Assembly (NCBI GenBank): GCA_014058105.1 | Contig: JACGCM010002435.1 | Coordinates: 2,728,001 to 2,792,000 of the forward strand | Source of the DNA: Kingdonia uniflora | Lineage: Eukaryota > Streptophyta > Magnoliopsida > Ranunculales > Circaeasteraceae | Length of the DNA stretch: 64,000 bases | Direction of reading: 5' to 3' | Part shown: piece after piece, positions 34,891-46,462 of the stretch | Layout of the letters: every line of letters starts with the position of its first letter | Numbering within the stretch: position 1 is the first letter of the stretch | Translations under genes and position numbers: made by a program | Notes under the pieces: model-generated | The model's input: only the letters and a program-made list of their open reading frames with translations | The model's database searches: none | What the model was told of the DNA's origin: nothing

Positions 34891-36570
34891 ATGGCCCCCA
34901 CCCTTTGTTCCACCTCCGCCATAATCGATGCCTCTGCCGATGGTATCGCCACCCAATTAGCTATGATAAGCCTATAGTTTGCTTAGATAGAAGAGCGTCA
35001 CACACCAACCAAATGTATCTGGAACGCAAAGATCGCCGTCAAGAGCTCGAAGCTGAACGACAACACCATTTGGACTACAGCGATAGACAATACCGAGCCC
35101 TCAATGAGCACTGCCACATGGTTTGGGAACTCCAATAGGTGCAAACTCATGATGCCCCTATGCATTCCTGATCCGCTGCACGCTCGCACGTCTCCATCCG
35201 CGCACACCTTGGCTCCCACCCCTATACCGAAGTATCATCGGTCCACCTTGGTGCCCCCATTAACATGCCCGAAGATCCAATACATCTCGGTGTCCCCATT
35301 TCCGAGGACTCTTCTGACTCTACCCTCCGAACCTCCCAATATCCTACAAGGTATCCTACCCGGGAACGCCTGGGCGAACGCAATGCCGAGCACACCCCTA
35401 ACTCGTGGCCCTACCACCCACGACCTTATCATTTTCCCCCTCGAGTAGCCTATCTCACCCCACAAGAACTCGACCAGAAAATCAGCACCGCCATCCGTAT
35501 TAGCGCGAACCCTGCTCCGAACTCTTGGAGTCGCCTTAATAATCCAATCTACCCGAAGCTCCTCACTGTCGAGGTATTTCTGGGCTTCCACACCCCAAAA
35601 ATTTATAAATATCCCATCACCGATCCTCAATCATATGTAATTGAGTTCCAGAATGAATTAAGTTTGTACTCTTCAACGGATCACATCATCTATCGAATGG
35701 TCCCTACCAGCCTTACCGACAATACCCTCAAGTGATACCATAACCTCCCCATGGGTCCATTCAAAGCTTCGAACAGCTATCTAGTTTGTTTATCTCTCAT
35801 TTTACTTTTAACAAAGATTGTGAACTCGAAGTAGATGCCCTCTTCAACTTTCGAAAGACACACACCAAAATACTCGAGAACTTTACCAAGCGTTTCCTCG
35901 ATAAATCACGTAAAGTTAAGAAACTCGATTGCGCGAATGCCGTGTTTGCCTACTCAAAAGCCTTGCATGGCCACAACCGCGTCAAAGAATACATTGTCCT
36001 CTAGAAGCCCCAAACCCGAAGAGATGTTGTCCAAAGTAAATGGATACATCGACCTCGAGCGTCTCCGCGAAACTAATCTCCATGGACAAACCTTCACCAC
36101 CAACTACAAAAGTCCCCGCCAAACAAATACAACCATTATCGCTCCCGTCTACAATGAGACCGACAACTGCAAACATGCCCACTTTGAAGTTCAATCCTCC
36201 AAGCCTCGCAAAAAAGTGCCCCATGCCGGCCCTACCCAAACTTACCCTTCCCATCAGTACCATTCAACCAATCATCCAGGCCGACCCTATTTGGTGCACC
36301 CCTTACCCCATCGAAGTCAAGAAGGACGGACCATACTGCCAGAACCACAAATGCAACTATCATCCCACTAACAAGTATTACGCGTTACAACGTTCACTTG
36401 AGATGATCCTCAAAGCAGACCGCCTACACTAGTATATGGTCGGTCTCCCAGGTTACCTCGATGGGTCGTACCTCAAGCCCCAGCCAGCCCTAAATATTGG
36501 ACCTGCTGAAGTACACATCTTCCAAGCTCACATGATCGAAGTGAACAACATCGATAGTGGCTACACCTGA
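34891..36570 (+). pseudogene. gag: gag of element C (decayed)
   Basis: Starts MAPTLCSTSAIIDASADG and, after a frame change, has RKDRRQELEAERQHHLDYS (helix), a proline-rich linker, then the capsid: FLGFHTPKIYKYPITDPQSY, LSLYSSTDHIIYRMVPTSLT, and after a TGA in place of Trp at 35733, YHNLPMGPF. Later frames give FISHFTFNKDCELEVDALFN and EEMLSKVNGYIDLERL. A degenerate Cys/His block GPYCQNHKCNYHPTNKYYAL lies near 36330-36390. These are standard landmarks of plant Ty3 retrotransposon gag. At least three frame changes and several stops are present. Confidence 0.8.
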
Positions 36571-36623
36571 AGAAAATGAAAGTGGGTTGAAGAGTGTTGT
36601 AAACTTACCTACCAGCAAAACTT

Positions 36624-37091
36624 TTGGTTCTTCTACCCAAATCGAGCCTTCACTCTCGACCCGAAGGTATATCCTTCATTGATTGTGAAATCTCTTACGT
36701 TTGTTTCCCTCACTCAGATCCCTTAGTCATCATAGTTAAAGTTGAGCGCCTTATCCTCTACACGATGCTCGTCTACACTGGCAGTACAACCGATATACTT
36801 TTCCTTCAGACAGTCTGGGCTATACAAAAAACCGATCTGATCACCTCCACAAATGTCAAACTAAAAGTTTTTAATGGCTCAACAAAGGTTGCCGTCGGCC
36901 GAATAAGCCTCCCCGTCACTACTGGCCCTATAATCCTTCAAACCAGTTTCCTTGTTATTGACAAGAAGTTCGAATACCTCAATATTCTTGGCCGCGATTG
37001 GCTTCATGCTATGGAAGCCAAACCTTTGACCTGCCATCAAGTACTTCATTACTCTACCCCATGCGGTATGTGGGACATGAAAGGCTCCTAG
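36624..37091 (+). pseudogene. Protease of element C with altered catalytic residue
   Basis: A 155-codon open frame has ISFIDCEISYVCFPHSDPLV, then MLVYTGSTTDILF where the family has D-T-G-S: the catalytic Asp is Tyr. It continues with VKLKVFNGSTKVAVGRISLP and EYLNILGRDWLHAMEAKP, the usual end of plant Ty3 proteases. The frame is open but the enzyme would be inactive. Confidence 0.75.
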
Positions 37092-37445
37092 CGCTTAGAC
37101 CGATCTTGCGAGCATCCCAAAATCAAGCTTACACAGAAACTAGTGAAGCCATAACAATCACTGTAACCCTCCCTCCCCAACCCATCGACCTCGTCCACCG
37201 ACACACTGACCATCAAACTCGCGGATATAAATACTCAGGGGGGGGGGGAGGAGGCTCTCGAAGCTCAATCAACTCCTCGATTCAGGGCAGCCTTCGAACC
37301 TCATAGATAGTAATACCCAAGGACAACTTTGGCGTTCCAATCAGCTCTACCATTCGATCAGACAAAATACCAATTTACACCAACAAGTTTAAATAAAATA
37401 ACAAAGCATCGTGTACACAACAATCACCAAAGAACAAAAATATTT
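37092..37445. other. Deletion scar: RT, RNase H and integrase absent from element C
   Basis: Only about 350 bases separate the protease end from the antisense coiled-coil end, where element B has about 4 kb of RT to integrase plus repeats. The stretch includes a run of 13 G (37240-37252) and short remnants such as TTLAFQSALPFDQTKYQF-like residues with no assigned domain. The joint has no repeat or TIR that I can see. Confidence 0.6.
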
Positions 37446-38295
37446 TCACAAAACCATACCCACGACAAACCAAATCAAACAAGTTTTTCCTACCCTCAAC
37501 AACTCATACGGCAGGATTACCTTGGTCCTCCATAATAAAGGAATCTCAGCAGTACCAGGAGTCTCCCCGACAAGCGCGGCTTCCTCATTTTCCACATTGG
37601 CAACTTCGACAACAGGAGTCGGATCCGTCATCTCCACATCGACCACACCATCGATGGCAGGGTCTGGTTCTTTTGAAGGTTATCGTTCAAAGGTGTTCGT
37701 GTCATAGCCCAACTCATCTATGAATTGCTTTAAAGGCAAGGTCAACCTGTACTCTCTGTTGAAGTCTACTTGGAATCGTGCATGATTCTCTTGGAGCCTC
37801 ACCTCTAGCCCTGCCACCTTCGCCTCACACCGCTCAATCACAGCCAAGTTTTCCTTCGCCACATCTGAACAAACTTGAAATATCTCCCGCTCTAGTTCAG
37901 TGACTCGGGTGTTCAGTGACATAATGGTTCCCTTCGCGAGCTCCCCTCCATCAACTGATTCTTTCAACTTCTCGCCAGACGCTTTTTAAGCCTTTTTAAA
38001 AGAGGCCATCCAAGCATGCATCTGCACAAATCACAAGTACTTCGAACATTCAACAAAGTTTGTCTAACTCAATAATAAACATCTCCTAATTAACAATAAC
38101 ACATACCTGGCTCCATACCAACTCTGCCCGATGACCTGCTTCATCTGGGTTTTTGGCACACAAATGCATCATCGAATCGGTTATAACTTGAACTGTATCC
38201 TCTTGTTCGGCCACAAGTTGCTTGGCTTCGGCTGAGTTCAACCCTTCTTCCATTTGATCATGTGACCTCTTTCGAGGTATTTTCCACATCACCAA
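37446..38295 (-). pseudogene. C-terminal exons of element C antisense gene: NLS-like and coiled coil
   Basis: The exon 38295-38108 encodes KIPRKRSHDQMEEGLNSAEA (basic NLS-like start) and AKNPDEAGHRAELVWSQ, ending at CCAG/GTATGT. The next exon begins after tttgtgcag near 38022 with MHAWMASFKK; a stop follows a few codons on. It continues VDGGELAKGTIMSLNTRVTE and QVCSDVAKENLAVIERCEA, coiled coil, then one stop at 37680 and an acidic tail GVVDVEMTDPTPVVEV. The intron is about 85 bases. This matches 6563-7150 in the chimera. Confidence 0.6.
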
Positions 38296-38476
38296 AGCAT
38301 TCGGCCCATCGGCAGTGGCTTTTCCCTTGCCCTTTTGGGCCTATTTAACTGCCTCTTAAGAACTCAATCCTCTCCCCCTTGCCTTGGCCAACGGCACTAC
38401 CACTCCATGATGATTCCTGAGCACATGGGTAGACTTCGGCCTTGTCAAGGTATTGAAATCCATCTCACTTACTACT

Positions 38477-39205
38477 TCAGGAGTAGCAACCTTTTTCTCC
38501 TCTTCGAAGGCTCAGCAGCGGTCGAAGCTCCTTTAGCAAAGTGACCGTATTCTTTCGTCTCTTCCTCAAAATCTTCAGTTTCTGAAATATTTTATTTATT
38601 TGCTCCTCACTCTCGTCGATTAGATTATCAATATAGAACCGAGGGTTTTTCAATGCTCTACTCACATAATCTACAACAAATAAATTAAAAGTCAAACAAT
38701 ATCCAAAGTAATGCAGCACAAGATACTCGCACATATACTTACCTACATGGAGAAACCTATGGGTAAGAGCAAGATCTACCACCCTATCTGCATACTCAAA
38801 ATTACCTTTCACTACCACTAAATCCTTATCCCACCCGCGACCAGTCAAACAGCCAAGGTTTCTCGGGGTGACACTGAATATGGTACGTTCCTACTTTCTT
38901 ATTCCCCTTCCTCGAGTATAATGACACCACGTTGAACCACTCGATCACAGGCCTCCCTTCTCGTACCAGCTCTTTATTCATGCCCTCAATAACCCTTATT
39001 ATCTCATAGAAGTTACCATTAATCTGGCACAGTACCACGTCCCAATAATTCAGAACCTCCTTCACCAATTTTTGAAGGGGCAGCTACATTCCCAGTCGAA
39101 TCTGCCCCCAAAATATCATTATCCCCTCATTGGGTACATCCATAAATGAATACTCTGGACCTAATGGAACCAGAACGATCCCTTTCCCTATTAAATCATG
39201 TTTTG
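38477..39205 (-). pseudogene. Transposase_28-like domain of element C antisense gene
   Basis: Best preserved copy. SFMDVPNEGIMIFWGQIRLG, stop, LPLQKLVKEVLNYWDVVLCQ, INGNFYEIIRVIEGMNKELV, GRPVIEWFNVVSLYSRKGN, VGTYHIQCHPEKPWLFDWS. After a one-base frame change: KDLVVVKGNFEYADRVVDLA and HRFLHVG, ending at GTAG/GTAAGT near 38741. The next exon starts after tttgttgtag near 38674 and encodes SRALKNPRFYIDNLIDESEE, then KILRKRRKNTVTLLKELR. Layout and Trp/Tyr-rich blocks match my memory of Pfam 'putative gypsy type transposon'. It is transcribed opposite to gag if expressed. Confidence 0.65.
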
Positions 39206-39597
39206 ATATGAATCGATCCAGCCGAGCTTACCCCCGTGGCGAAACCTGTCCCACAAACGTATCCTCGTCTCCTGTCTCTTTACTACTTCCCTCACTCTCG
39301 TCTACCTCCTCCCTATCCCAATCCTCCCCCACATTCCCCGTATGGTCGACCCCAACCTCCTCAACCTCCTCCTCCTCTTCCTTTTCTTCATCATTCTCCT
39401 CAACTATCTGAGCTCTCCGTCGATTTCTCACCGAACTAATTACATCGGGCTCAATCACTGCTAGAGGTACATCAGTTACGATGTGTAACTCTTAGACATC
39501 ACTACTCCCCTCCCCTTGACCAGAGGTACTTAGTTCATTTATAACATCACCGTCCTTATCTATCAGCCTCATCCTCGAAGCTTTGCGGGTAAGCATT
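39206..39597 (-). pseudogene. N-terminal acidic region of element C antisense gene
   Basis: Starts MLTRKASRMRLIDKDGDVIN at 39597. After a stop it continues IEPDVISSVRNRRRAQIVEE, then a Glu-rich run of about 15 residues and GNVGEDWDREEVDESEGSS. The same order is found at 8684-8972. Plus-strand proline-rich frames here (39130-39439) are shadows of it. Confidence 0.55.
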
Positions 39598-40974
39598 ATA
39601 CCCTACATAAGAAGAAGGAAGAAATTAGCTCGATATATTCGAGGATAAACCTTCGAGTTTATATGTTACTATCACCTATCTCACTGTCAATCGTCGGATA
39701 TGCCAAAGTCTGACTATTGTACTCTCAATTGACTACCAACTACTCTACTCCCATACCTACCACCACCCAGAAATTAAACTTAGAGGGATTTTTCAGTCTG
39801 ATCCCTCAACCCTACCACAGTTACACCATTAATGGACCAACAACAAAACCTTACTTTTAACAATAAAATAGAGAACAGAGAATAGAAACACACAACACAA
39901 CAGTCAAAATACCTACTTGTCCGGTGGAGATTACCGCACCAACGAAGAATCACGCAATAATGGCGCCCAAACTTTACAGCAACAATGGTTGGTTGTTTTC
40001 TCTCTTTAATTAATGTTTCCATCAACTCTCTCTCTCCTCTTAAATACAACCCACTAAACTGCCTCATTTTCCCCAAACTATAATCATAACCACTACCCCC
40101 ACTACCTCTTCCAGTTCCTTCCATATTTTCAGCTAACCGTGTATTTTTACATAAACACCTCTACTAAATACGAACCTGTGACAAACACACCTTCACCAGT
40201 TATAAAATTTCCCTTTTAATACCACATTTGTCCAAATGCATATTCTGTCAACAATCTTCGACTACCTATAACCATCGATGACAAACCTCTAACAAGCTAT
40301 CATATCCTACAACGTAGACTTCACCTAACAACAATGTGGCATACACATCATCCCTATGGCCGACATGTCATGATTATTGTATGCATAGCACACTACTCAA
40401 TACACGTTGTTCCATCTAACAACTCTGCAATTATGGCTGTCAGGTACATACAGTCGAAGAGTAACAAACATCGACCAATTCATTTATACACCTTCTTTGA
40501 TCGCTCGAACCATCTTATTACAATCGACCTACTCCATATCCTTGAACATTTTTAAACCCTTGACCATGGCTCAATATCATCTACTCTCTCAACAATCTTC
40601 GACCAAATAATTTCTTATTCGAGATCTTTCCAGTATTTTGACATCGAACATAAGCTTTGTTTTCCATATAAGATTACTATCCGCGCCTATGTTATCCTCG
40701 GTCAAGTTATCTACCTATAAGTACTTTCAAATAAAACTGAGCACCTCGATAGCAGTACAAAGTAGTATGTTTTTCATTTCATTCAACAAAAAAGGAGAAA
40801 ACGAAAAGAATAACAATTACATTCAGTATCCCCACCCACAATCAAGAACCCCCCACCCTACTTACATACGGTCTAGTACCGCAGATAGCTCTTGCCACCA
40901 TCTTTGGCCTCCACTAGCCGCTACACCAACTGTGGCAGTGGGAAGGAGCACGCCATCACGCTCAGCAGATACTG
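39598..40974. other. Antisense leader region of element C
   Basis: No sense gene. On the minus strand it holds the TATTTAAGAGG plus GAGAGAGAG motif at 40025-40050 shared with 9483-9515. The frame 39780-40124 shares YLRGERE with 9411-9605 but has no domain. The rest is AT-rich with ctcgaacc-type words. Confidence 0.4.
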
Positions 40975-41178
40975 CTAGAACATCATCCACCAAAAGGTGA
41001 ATGACTCGGTATCCTCCCGTTCCCTACAGATCAATTCCTCCGGGTACAGGTCCACCAAATCTGGTAGTGGTGACCCCATGTCCCTACGGTCAAAGTACAT
41101 TTGCTTCAGCTCCACGTACTTTGCCTCTATACAGGTCTCCTTCTCATCTATCCTCTGTTGGTAATGAGTTTTCATGGC
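40975..41178 (-). pseudogene. Short antisense ORF1 of element C
   Basis: Starts MKTHYQQRIDEKETCIEAKY at 41178, continues VELKQMYFDRRDMGSPLPDL and ends EDTESFTFWWMMF with a stop. A frame change would extend it to about 40864 (ending ELSAVLDRM). It is the counterpart of 11665-11992: shared MKT start, ESF.FWW.. block and position next to the 3' LTR. Confidence 0.55.
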
Positions 41179-41244
41179 GTTTAAGGAAGAAGACGAATAA
41201 AACAAGTTATGGAAGAAGTTAAATAGAACTTACAATGATCTTAC

Positions 41245-41263
41245 CCCTCCAACCCTATTTATA
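41245..41263 (-). promoter_or_regulatory. TATA box upstream of antisense ORF1 in element C
   Basis: Minus-strand TATAAATAGGGTTGGAGGGG starts about 85 bases before the ORF1 ATG. It is the clearest TATA box among the three copies. Confidence 0.5.
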
Positions 41264-41412
41264 CCATGCTTCAGGAAGCATTAATACCCCCTAATCAGTA
41301 TAGTCACCATCAATGCCCTTGGAACTCGGCACATTCACACCTGTCAGTCATACAACTTCCCACGCATAATAGTTTTTCTCAACACATGCCATCTACAATA
41401 ATTTCTGAGGTA

Positions 41413-41431
41413 CCAGCTGAGAGGGGGCGAA
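41413..41431 (+). other. Polypurine tract of element C
   Basis: ccagctgagagggggcgaa directly precedes the 3' LTR; it is nearly identical to 12263-12280. Confidence 0.75.
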
Positions 41432-42174
41432 TATAGTAGCCTACTCGCAACCTTCTTAGACTAATCGAATACTAGAAGGTTGCATCGAAGCCTACCAAAG
41501 ACTCGAAGCCCAGGGAACCCACAAAATAGTCAAAGGCATATGCTCTACCCGAAGCCTTCCAAGACTAACCGAATACTCGAAGGCTATATCAAAACTAACC
41601 GAAGACTCGAAGCTTAATGCAAGATTCAAAGCTGAAGGCAGTCGTGCAACATACAGAGCCCAACACAAGTTCCAATAAGACTTCAACCATATCGGTACAT
41701 GGTCGAAGAAAGACAAACCAGACACCCATCTCATCAGATAATACAACAAAATAAGCCGTCAGACAGCTACAGTAGCATAGCCGACCTTACGTACAGGGCA
41801 ACTTCCCCATAAGGGTGTACATGTAATATGACCTCTCCATGGTAACTCATTATTTCCTAGCTCCTATAAATAGGAAGGAGGATATGTCATGGAGAGGTTA
41901 GAGAATCTCAACCCAAAACCTTCTATAAGATTAAAAACTTTCGAGCATATTTAAGCTCAGTTTGATTCAAACTATAACCTCATTCATATATCTATTATCT
42001 TATTCAAATCCTCGCTAAAGGTCATGGAGAATACCAATTCATAGACTCCACGCAAGTATGTTAACACGATATATTATCTTATTTTTGTCTTATATATTTG
42101 TGAAAACCTCTAGTTAAATCTAAATCTCACGTTGTAGGAACGCAAACTCCCCTCTACGAGATTACGCCCCTAGA
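41432..42174 (+). repeat. 3' LTR of element C
   Basis: 743 bp starting tatagtagcc and ending cccctaga, followed by the acaag duplication. TATA region ctataaataggaagg lies near 41866. Its continuity across 41694-41700 shows where the CACTA element entered the 5' copy. Confidence 0.9.
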
Positions 42175-42225
42175 ACAAGTACCATCGTTTTATATACTTA
42201 GCGCCTCGTAGTCACCATTCTCAAG

Positions 42226-43485
42226 ACAAAGAGGACCTAATAAGAGGTTTTTATGGCCTTTAGTAAAATACCCGCTCAAAGTACAGTTATCGAATTGTAG
42301 CACAGATGAGTAGGATCGAATCCACAAGGAGGTTTGGGAAAAAGAAATACTTTCTAGGCCGAATTACAGTTTTATAAAAGATAAATCTAAAAGGAAGAAA
42401 TAAAAACTAATTATAAAACTTAATGAAAAAGAGCTAATGTTCGGACTTGGCCTCTACTTTTCAAAGCACTAATCAACATACAACTTAATCCTAATATCTC
42501 CACCCATCATATGTTCGTGTTAAGACAGATACGATGTTGTAAAATAAACCACTAAATCTATGGTCAAGCAATTAATGGTTATACTTTTAAGTGATGGTGA
42601 AGAGTGCCTTAGAGAATTATCAACTCAACCATAGCTAGGCTTGAGTGATTTCTCTAGTGTTTCCTCTTTCTAGATCTCCAAATCAAGTATGGTTAGTAGC
42701 ACTTGTTTGTATCCTAAGTTATCATACACCAAACCGAACCTATGGTCAAGCTTTCGATATGATGCATTAACTTATTAATCATAAAGTACTAAGAGAAAAC
42801 TAATTAGTAACCTAATTATTATCAACTATTGCTCATCCAAAAAGAGGCCTCATCCTAGCCTTAGCTAGGAGATTAGCCGTTCATCTCAGAATTTATCGTA
42901 TTAACAACTAAAGAAGATATTAACAAAAATTAAACTAAAAGAGAAGAAGAGATAATTAAATAAAACTAAGACTTTATTTCTTCTAAACTTGCTTTAATAT
43001 GAGATGCCCAATTACAATGGGGGAGGGTGCCTTTTATAGGAGAAGGAACCCAAATTTAGAAACTATATATTAAATTGTAAAGAATGTTTTCACAATAATA
43101 TTTTCTAAATTTACAACCAATCACCTAAGATTCTTGCATATAATTCCCTTAAGTGATGTAGAGATCTTTCTTCATGGAAACTCTTGCATACATCTTCAAA
43201 ATAAAATATCTTCAAGGATCTTAGATGCAATATATTATTTGATCTTATTCTCCAAAAATATTTGTACATATATTTCTTTAATCTTGAGACCAAATATATT
43301 GTGTCTTTGACTTTTTGTGCTATGAACTGCTGAAGATACTTTTACTTGACTTTAAGAGCTTGGTTTCAAATATCCATCTCTGATAGTTGCAATCAAACAA
43401 ACGTACATAAGTACCCAAAATTAAATATAATGAATGACTAAAATACATGTTCGAGTATATTAAAAATGTCATAATTGCGCGTTCA
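42226..43485 (-). repeat. Probable solo LTR, 1.26 kb, in the right arm of element B
   Basis: Exact 5-mers tcaag flank it (42221-42225, 43486-43490). On the minus strand it begins TGAACGCGCAATTATGACA and near its end has ccttgtggattcgatcct, a block often seen close to the end of Athila- or Ogre-like plant LTRs. The final two bases are not the expected CA, so the left edge is uncertain. No coding sequence inside; the minus frame 43111-43293 has no domain. Confidence 0.45.
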
Positions 43486-43802
43486 TCAAGTCCACAAGAT
43501 ATTCCAGAGACAGAGTACTTTCACAGCGATGACTGATGATACCGTATCAGCAACATTTATAGCAAAGCCACATTCAATACAATGCCAGAGTTTTAAAGCA
43601 GTCATCATTCAAAACCAGTAATTACTGAGAAACCCAAAAGCCAAATACATTAATCCTTTCTAAACGCATTAAATGCCAAACATAGTCTTCTATACAGAAG
43701 TGACAACACCTAACCCAATTCCATTCAACAAATCCCTTTCTAACTTCTAACACACAAACATTCTATACCATTTGCCAACTAAAGCCACCTATGCCTTCAG
43801 TT

Positions 43803-43815
43803 GCATGGGGGCGAT
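43803..43815 (+). other. Polypurine tract of element B
   Basis: gcatgggggcgat immediately precedes the 3' LTR. The interval 43491-43802 is the last non-coding piece of element B, with no gene seen. Confidence 0.65.
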
Positions 43816-44259
43816 TGTAGGGACATGCCCCTCGACCTATTCTAAACACGAACTGATCATAGGGACTTGTCCCTCGACCTATTCCAAACTCGAACTACCT
43901 CAATACCAGACTCACGTGTTATACATATGACATATACAATCTATCAAAGATACATGTCTCTACACGATATCGAACTGAGAGTGAGGTCTATAAAAAGGAT
44001 GAGTTCCTGAGAAGAAAGGACCGAAAATTTTAGATTACAAGACCTAGATTTTCTAACTCAAAAGATCAAAGCTTGTAATCAAATATCAGCCTCAAACAAT
44101 AAAGTTATAGTTACTAAATTCTCAAATAGAGGTCGTGGTTTTCACCTATTCAAAGGTTTCTACAGTAATCACCTGTGTCAATCTTTTATATTAATTCTTG
44201 TCACAGGTATATTTGGTGTAAGAGCTAATTTCGAGCTACTACGAAATTTGGCCATTACA
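43816..44259 (+). repeat. 3' LTR of element B
   Basis: Starts TGTAGGGACATGCCCCTCGA and ends ggccattaca. The first about 85 bases contain two copies of the gggac.tg.ccctcgacctattc.aaac block. TATA box tataaaaagg lies near 43993. It is about 70 bases shorter than the 5' LTR. Confidence 0.88.
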
Positions 44260-46462
44260 GTTTACTTATTTATAATTATGAAAAATCATAAAATCTGTGA
44301 ACTTGGGAGTCATTCTTTGAATAGCTTGCAGAATGTGCAACCGTCTTCATGGTGGTTTGATTCCATCATAAATATAAGCGACCATGCTTGTTGGATCTAT
44401 TCCAATCTAAAGCTTTTGAATGCCTCTTTCAATGGCAATCTCCATACCTTCCTGAATTGCTTGTATCTCATGAAGAACAATGTTGACAGGCTTGACCATT
44501 GTGGCAAAAGTAATATTGCACTCTCCTCTGCTGTCTCTTAATAGCCCTCCTGTACCTCCCCTGTGTTATGTGTAAGATCCATTTGTGCTAAGTAGTTAAA
44601 TCCCTGGTGAGGGTGGTTCCCGAGCAAGTAAAAACCTCTTAGGAAGAGTGTACTTAGGGTATATTCTCCAGTCAATACAACAATTTATATTTCATGGTAT
44701 GTCTTCAGCTTCCACAATGTAATAGCTGAGTCTTGTATGAGCATCATTGAATATCTCCATGAGAAGGTTAGGAGATGTGTTGTAGTGGTTTCTGAAAATT
44801 GCATCATTCCTAGTCTTCCAGACATGATAAATGAAAGAGCAAAACACTATGTACAATATCTCCAATGAGATGAATCACCATATTCCTTGCTTACTCTCTA
44901 GACTTGAGAATTTTCCTCCAACGCCAAGAACAATCATTGAGAATTTTAATCTCCCATATATTCCTCCCTCTAATTAAATGTCTTTCAGCCCATCTAGTCC
45001 AAGAAGTTTCACTCTTAGAAGCAAACTTCCATATATGTTTAAGTATAACAGCCTTATTCCATTAAGAGATACTCCTAAGGCCAAGGCCGCCCTTATTCTT
45101 AGGAAGGCATAAACTGCTCCACTGGGTGGGGACATTTCTTTTTACCTCATTCCCATTCCATAAGAACTTAGAGAAGGTGTTTTCAATTTGCTTCATTACT
45201 TTCTTAGGCATAATAAAGAGGGATGTCCAGCAAATATGTATTAAATTCAGCACTGACTTTATCCGCTGCTGTTTACCAGCATAAGTGAAGTAAGAATATC
45301 TCCATGAGTGGATTCTTGAAGTTATTCTTTCAACTAATATGGTGCAGTTCTTAGCTTTGAGTCTAGTAGATATGAGAGGGACTCCTAGGTATTTAAAAGG
45401 CAATATACCAATGCTAAACCCCATAGCAGTAGCAAGAAGACCTTTAGTATCTTCTTCTATACCTGAAAAATATATAACAGATTTGGTGAAGTTTACCTCA
45501 AGTCCACTAATACTATTCAAGGTTGTCAAGCTCTCTTTTATGGAGTTTGCAAAATGTATATTTCCTTTGAAAAAAACTATGAGGTCATCGGCAAAGGCTA
45601 TATGAGTAAGGGTGGGTTTAGTACATCTGTTATGGAGGCTAGGAGTACCATTCACCACTGCTTCTTCAAGTATCAACCCATATGTTTCCATGACCAACAC
45701 AAACAGGAAAGATGAGATGGGATCAGCTTGTCTAAGCCCTCTCTTACCCTTGAAAACCCCCTCAGAGAGCCATTAACAAAGATAGAGTAAGTGGTAGTAG
45801 TGATATACTCCTTAATCCACCCAATGAAGATGCTAGGAAACCCCAACTCTTCTAGTATAACCTTAATAGTGCTTCACTGCACTAAATCATAAGCCTTCCT
45901 AAGATCAATTTTTGTTGTACAGTCTGCTAACAAGAGGGGGGAGGATTGCCTTAAGCCTATTAGTAATAATCTTTGATATAACCTTTTAAGGGACATTACA
46001 GCAAGAGATTGGTCTAAAGTCACCAAAAGAGTTAGGGTTGTCTACTTTGGGGACAAGAGTAACAGCTGTGGTGTTAAGTTGTTTAAGCAGTTTACCCTTT
46101 CTGAAGAAGTTCTTGATGCCTTTACAAAACACTGCCTTGGTTGTCTTCCAAGTACTTTTGTAAAAATGAGAGTTGAGCCTATCAGTCCCTAGTGCCTTAT
46201 CTTCTCCTATAGAGAAGAGGGCTCCTTCAATCTCTTCATCAGCCACACTTTTCATAAGTTCAGGATGGTCTGAATTCCTCACTTTATTTTTAAATTTGAG
46301 TTTCATAAGCAGAGCTTCATCAATATTCTTAGTTCCCTGACTTAAGATATCCTTGAAGTAATTCATAACAGCTTCAACTATAAGGGTTGAGACCACTAAC
46401 TATGCTATTTTGAGTATAATTGATACTTAAAATAACATTTCTAACTCTCCTTCCTTTAATAG
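44260..46462 (-). pseudogene. LINE ORF2: RT core, C-terminal half and RNase H
   Basis: Read leftwards: YFKDILSQGTKNIDEALL..., ALFSIGEDKALGTDRLNSHF and DFRPISCCNV (46396-45986) are RT blocks of plant L1-type LINEs. LTHIAFADDLIVFFKG (FADD catalytic motif at 45584-45595), LPFKYLGVPLISTRLKAKN and NKGGLGLRSIS (45700-45062) complete RT. Near 44530-44290 an RNase H piece reads LHEIQAIQEGMEIAIERGIQ, broken off by element B at 44260. Stops and frameshifts are frequent; the 212-codon stretch 45062-45700 is the longest open part. Confidence 0.85.

Larger units (their letters stand above)
27047..42174 (+). mobile_element. Element C: family II Tat-like Ty3/gypsy retrotransposon, pol-deleted
   Basis: Flanked by gcaag (27042-27046) and acaag (42175-42179). 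The 5' LTR is 27047-27303 plus 34350-34823, split by a CACTA element. The 3' LTR is 41432-42174. Inside: gag, protease, then directly the antisense gene; RT, RNase H and integrase are missing. It is nested in element B. Sense frames are broken, but the order is clear. Confidence 0.88.
14084..44259 (+). mobile_element. Element B: family I Tat-like Ty3/gypsy retrotransposon with nested insertions
   Basis: LTRs at 14084-14598 and 43816-44259, flanking 5-mers gttca (14079-14083) and gttta (44260-44264), primer site, gag, protease, RT, dual RNase H, integrase, short tandem repeats, antisense genes and polypurine tract are all in the expected order. The insert sits in the RNase H region of a minus-strand LINE. 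About 16.4 kb of its 30 kb is later insertion: element C and a probable solo LTR. All sense frames carry many stops and frameshifts, so the copy is dead. Confidence 0.88.

Noticed and set aside
35235..35630. 131-codon minus-strand frame in element C
   Set aside because: It lies opposite clear gag capsid sequence and has no match to the antisense genes.
39130..39439. Proline/serine-rich plus-strand frames
   Set aside because: They mirror the Glu-rich N-terminus of the element C antisense gene.
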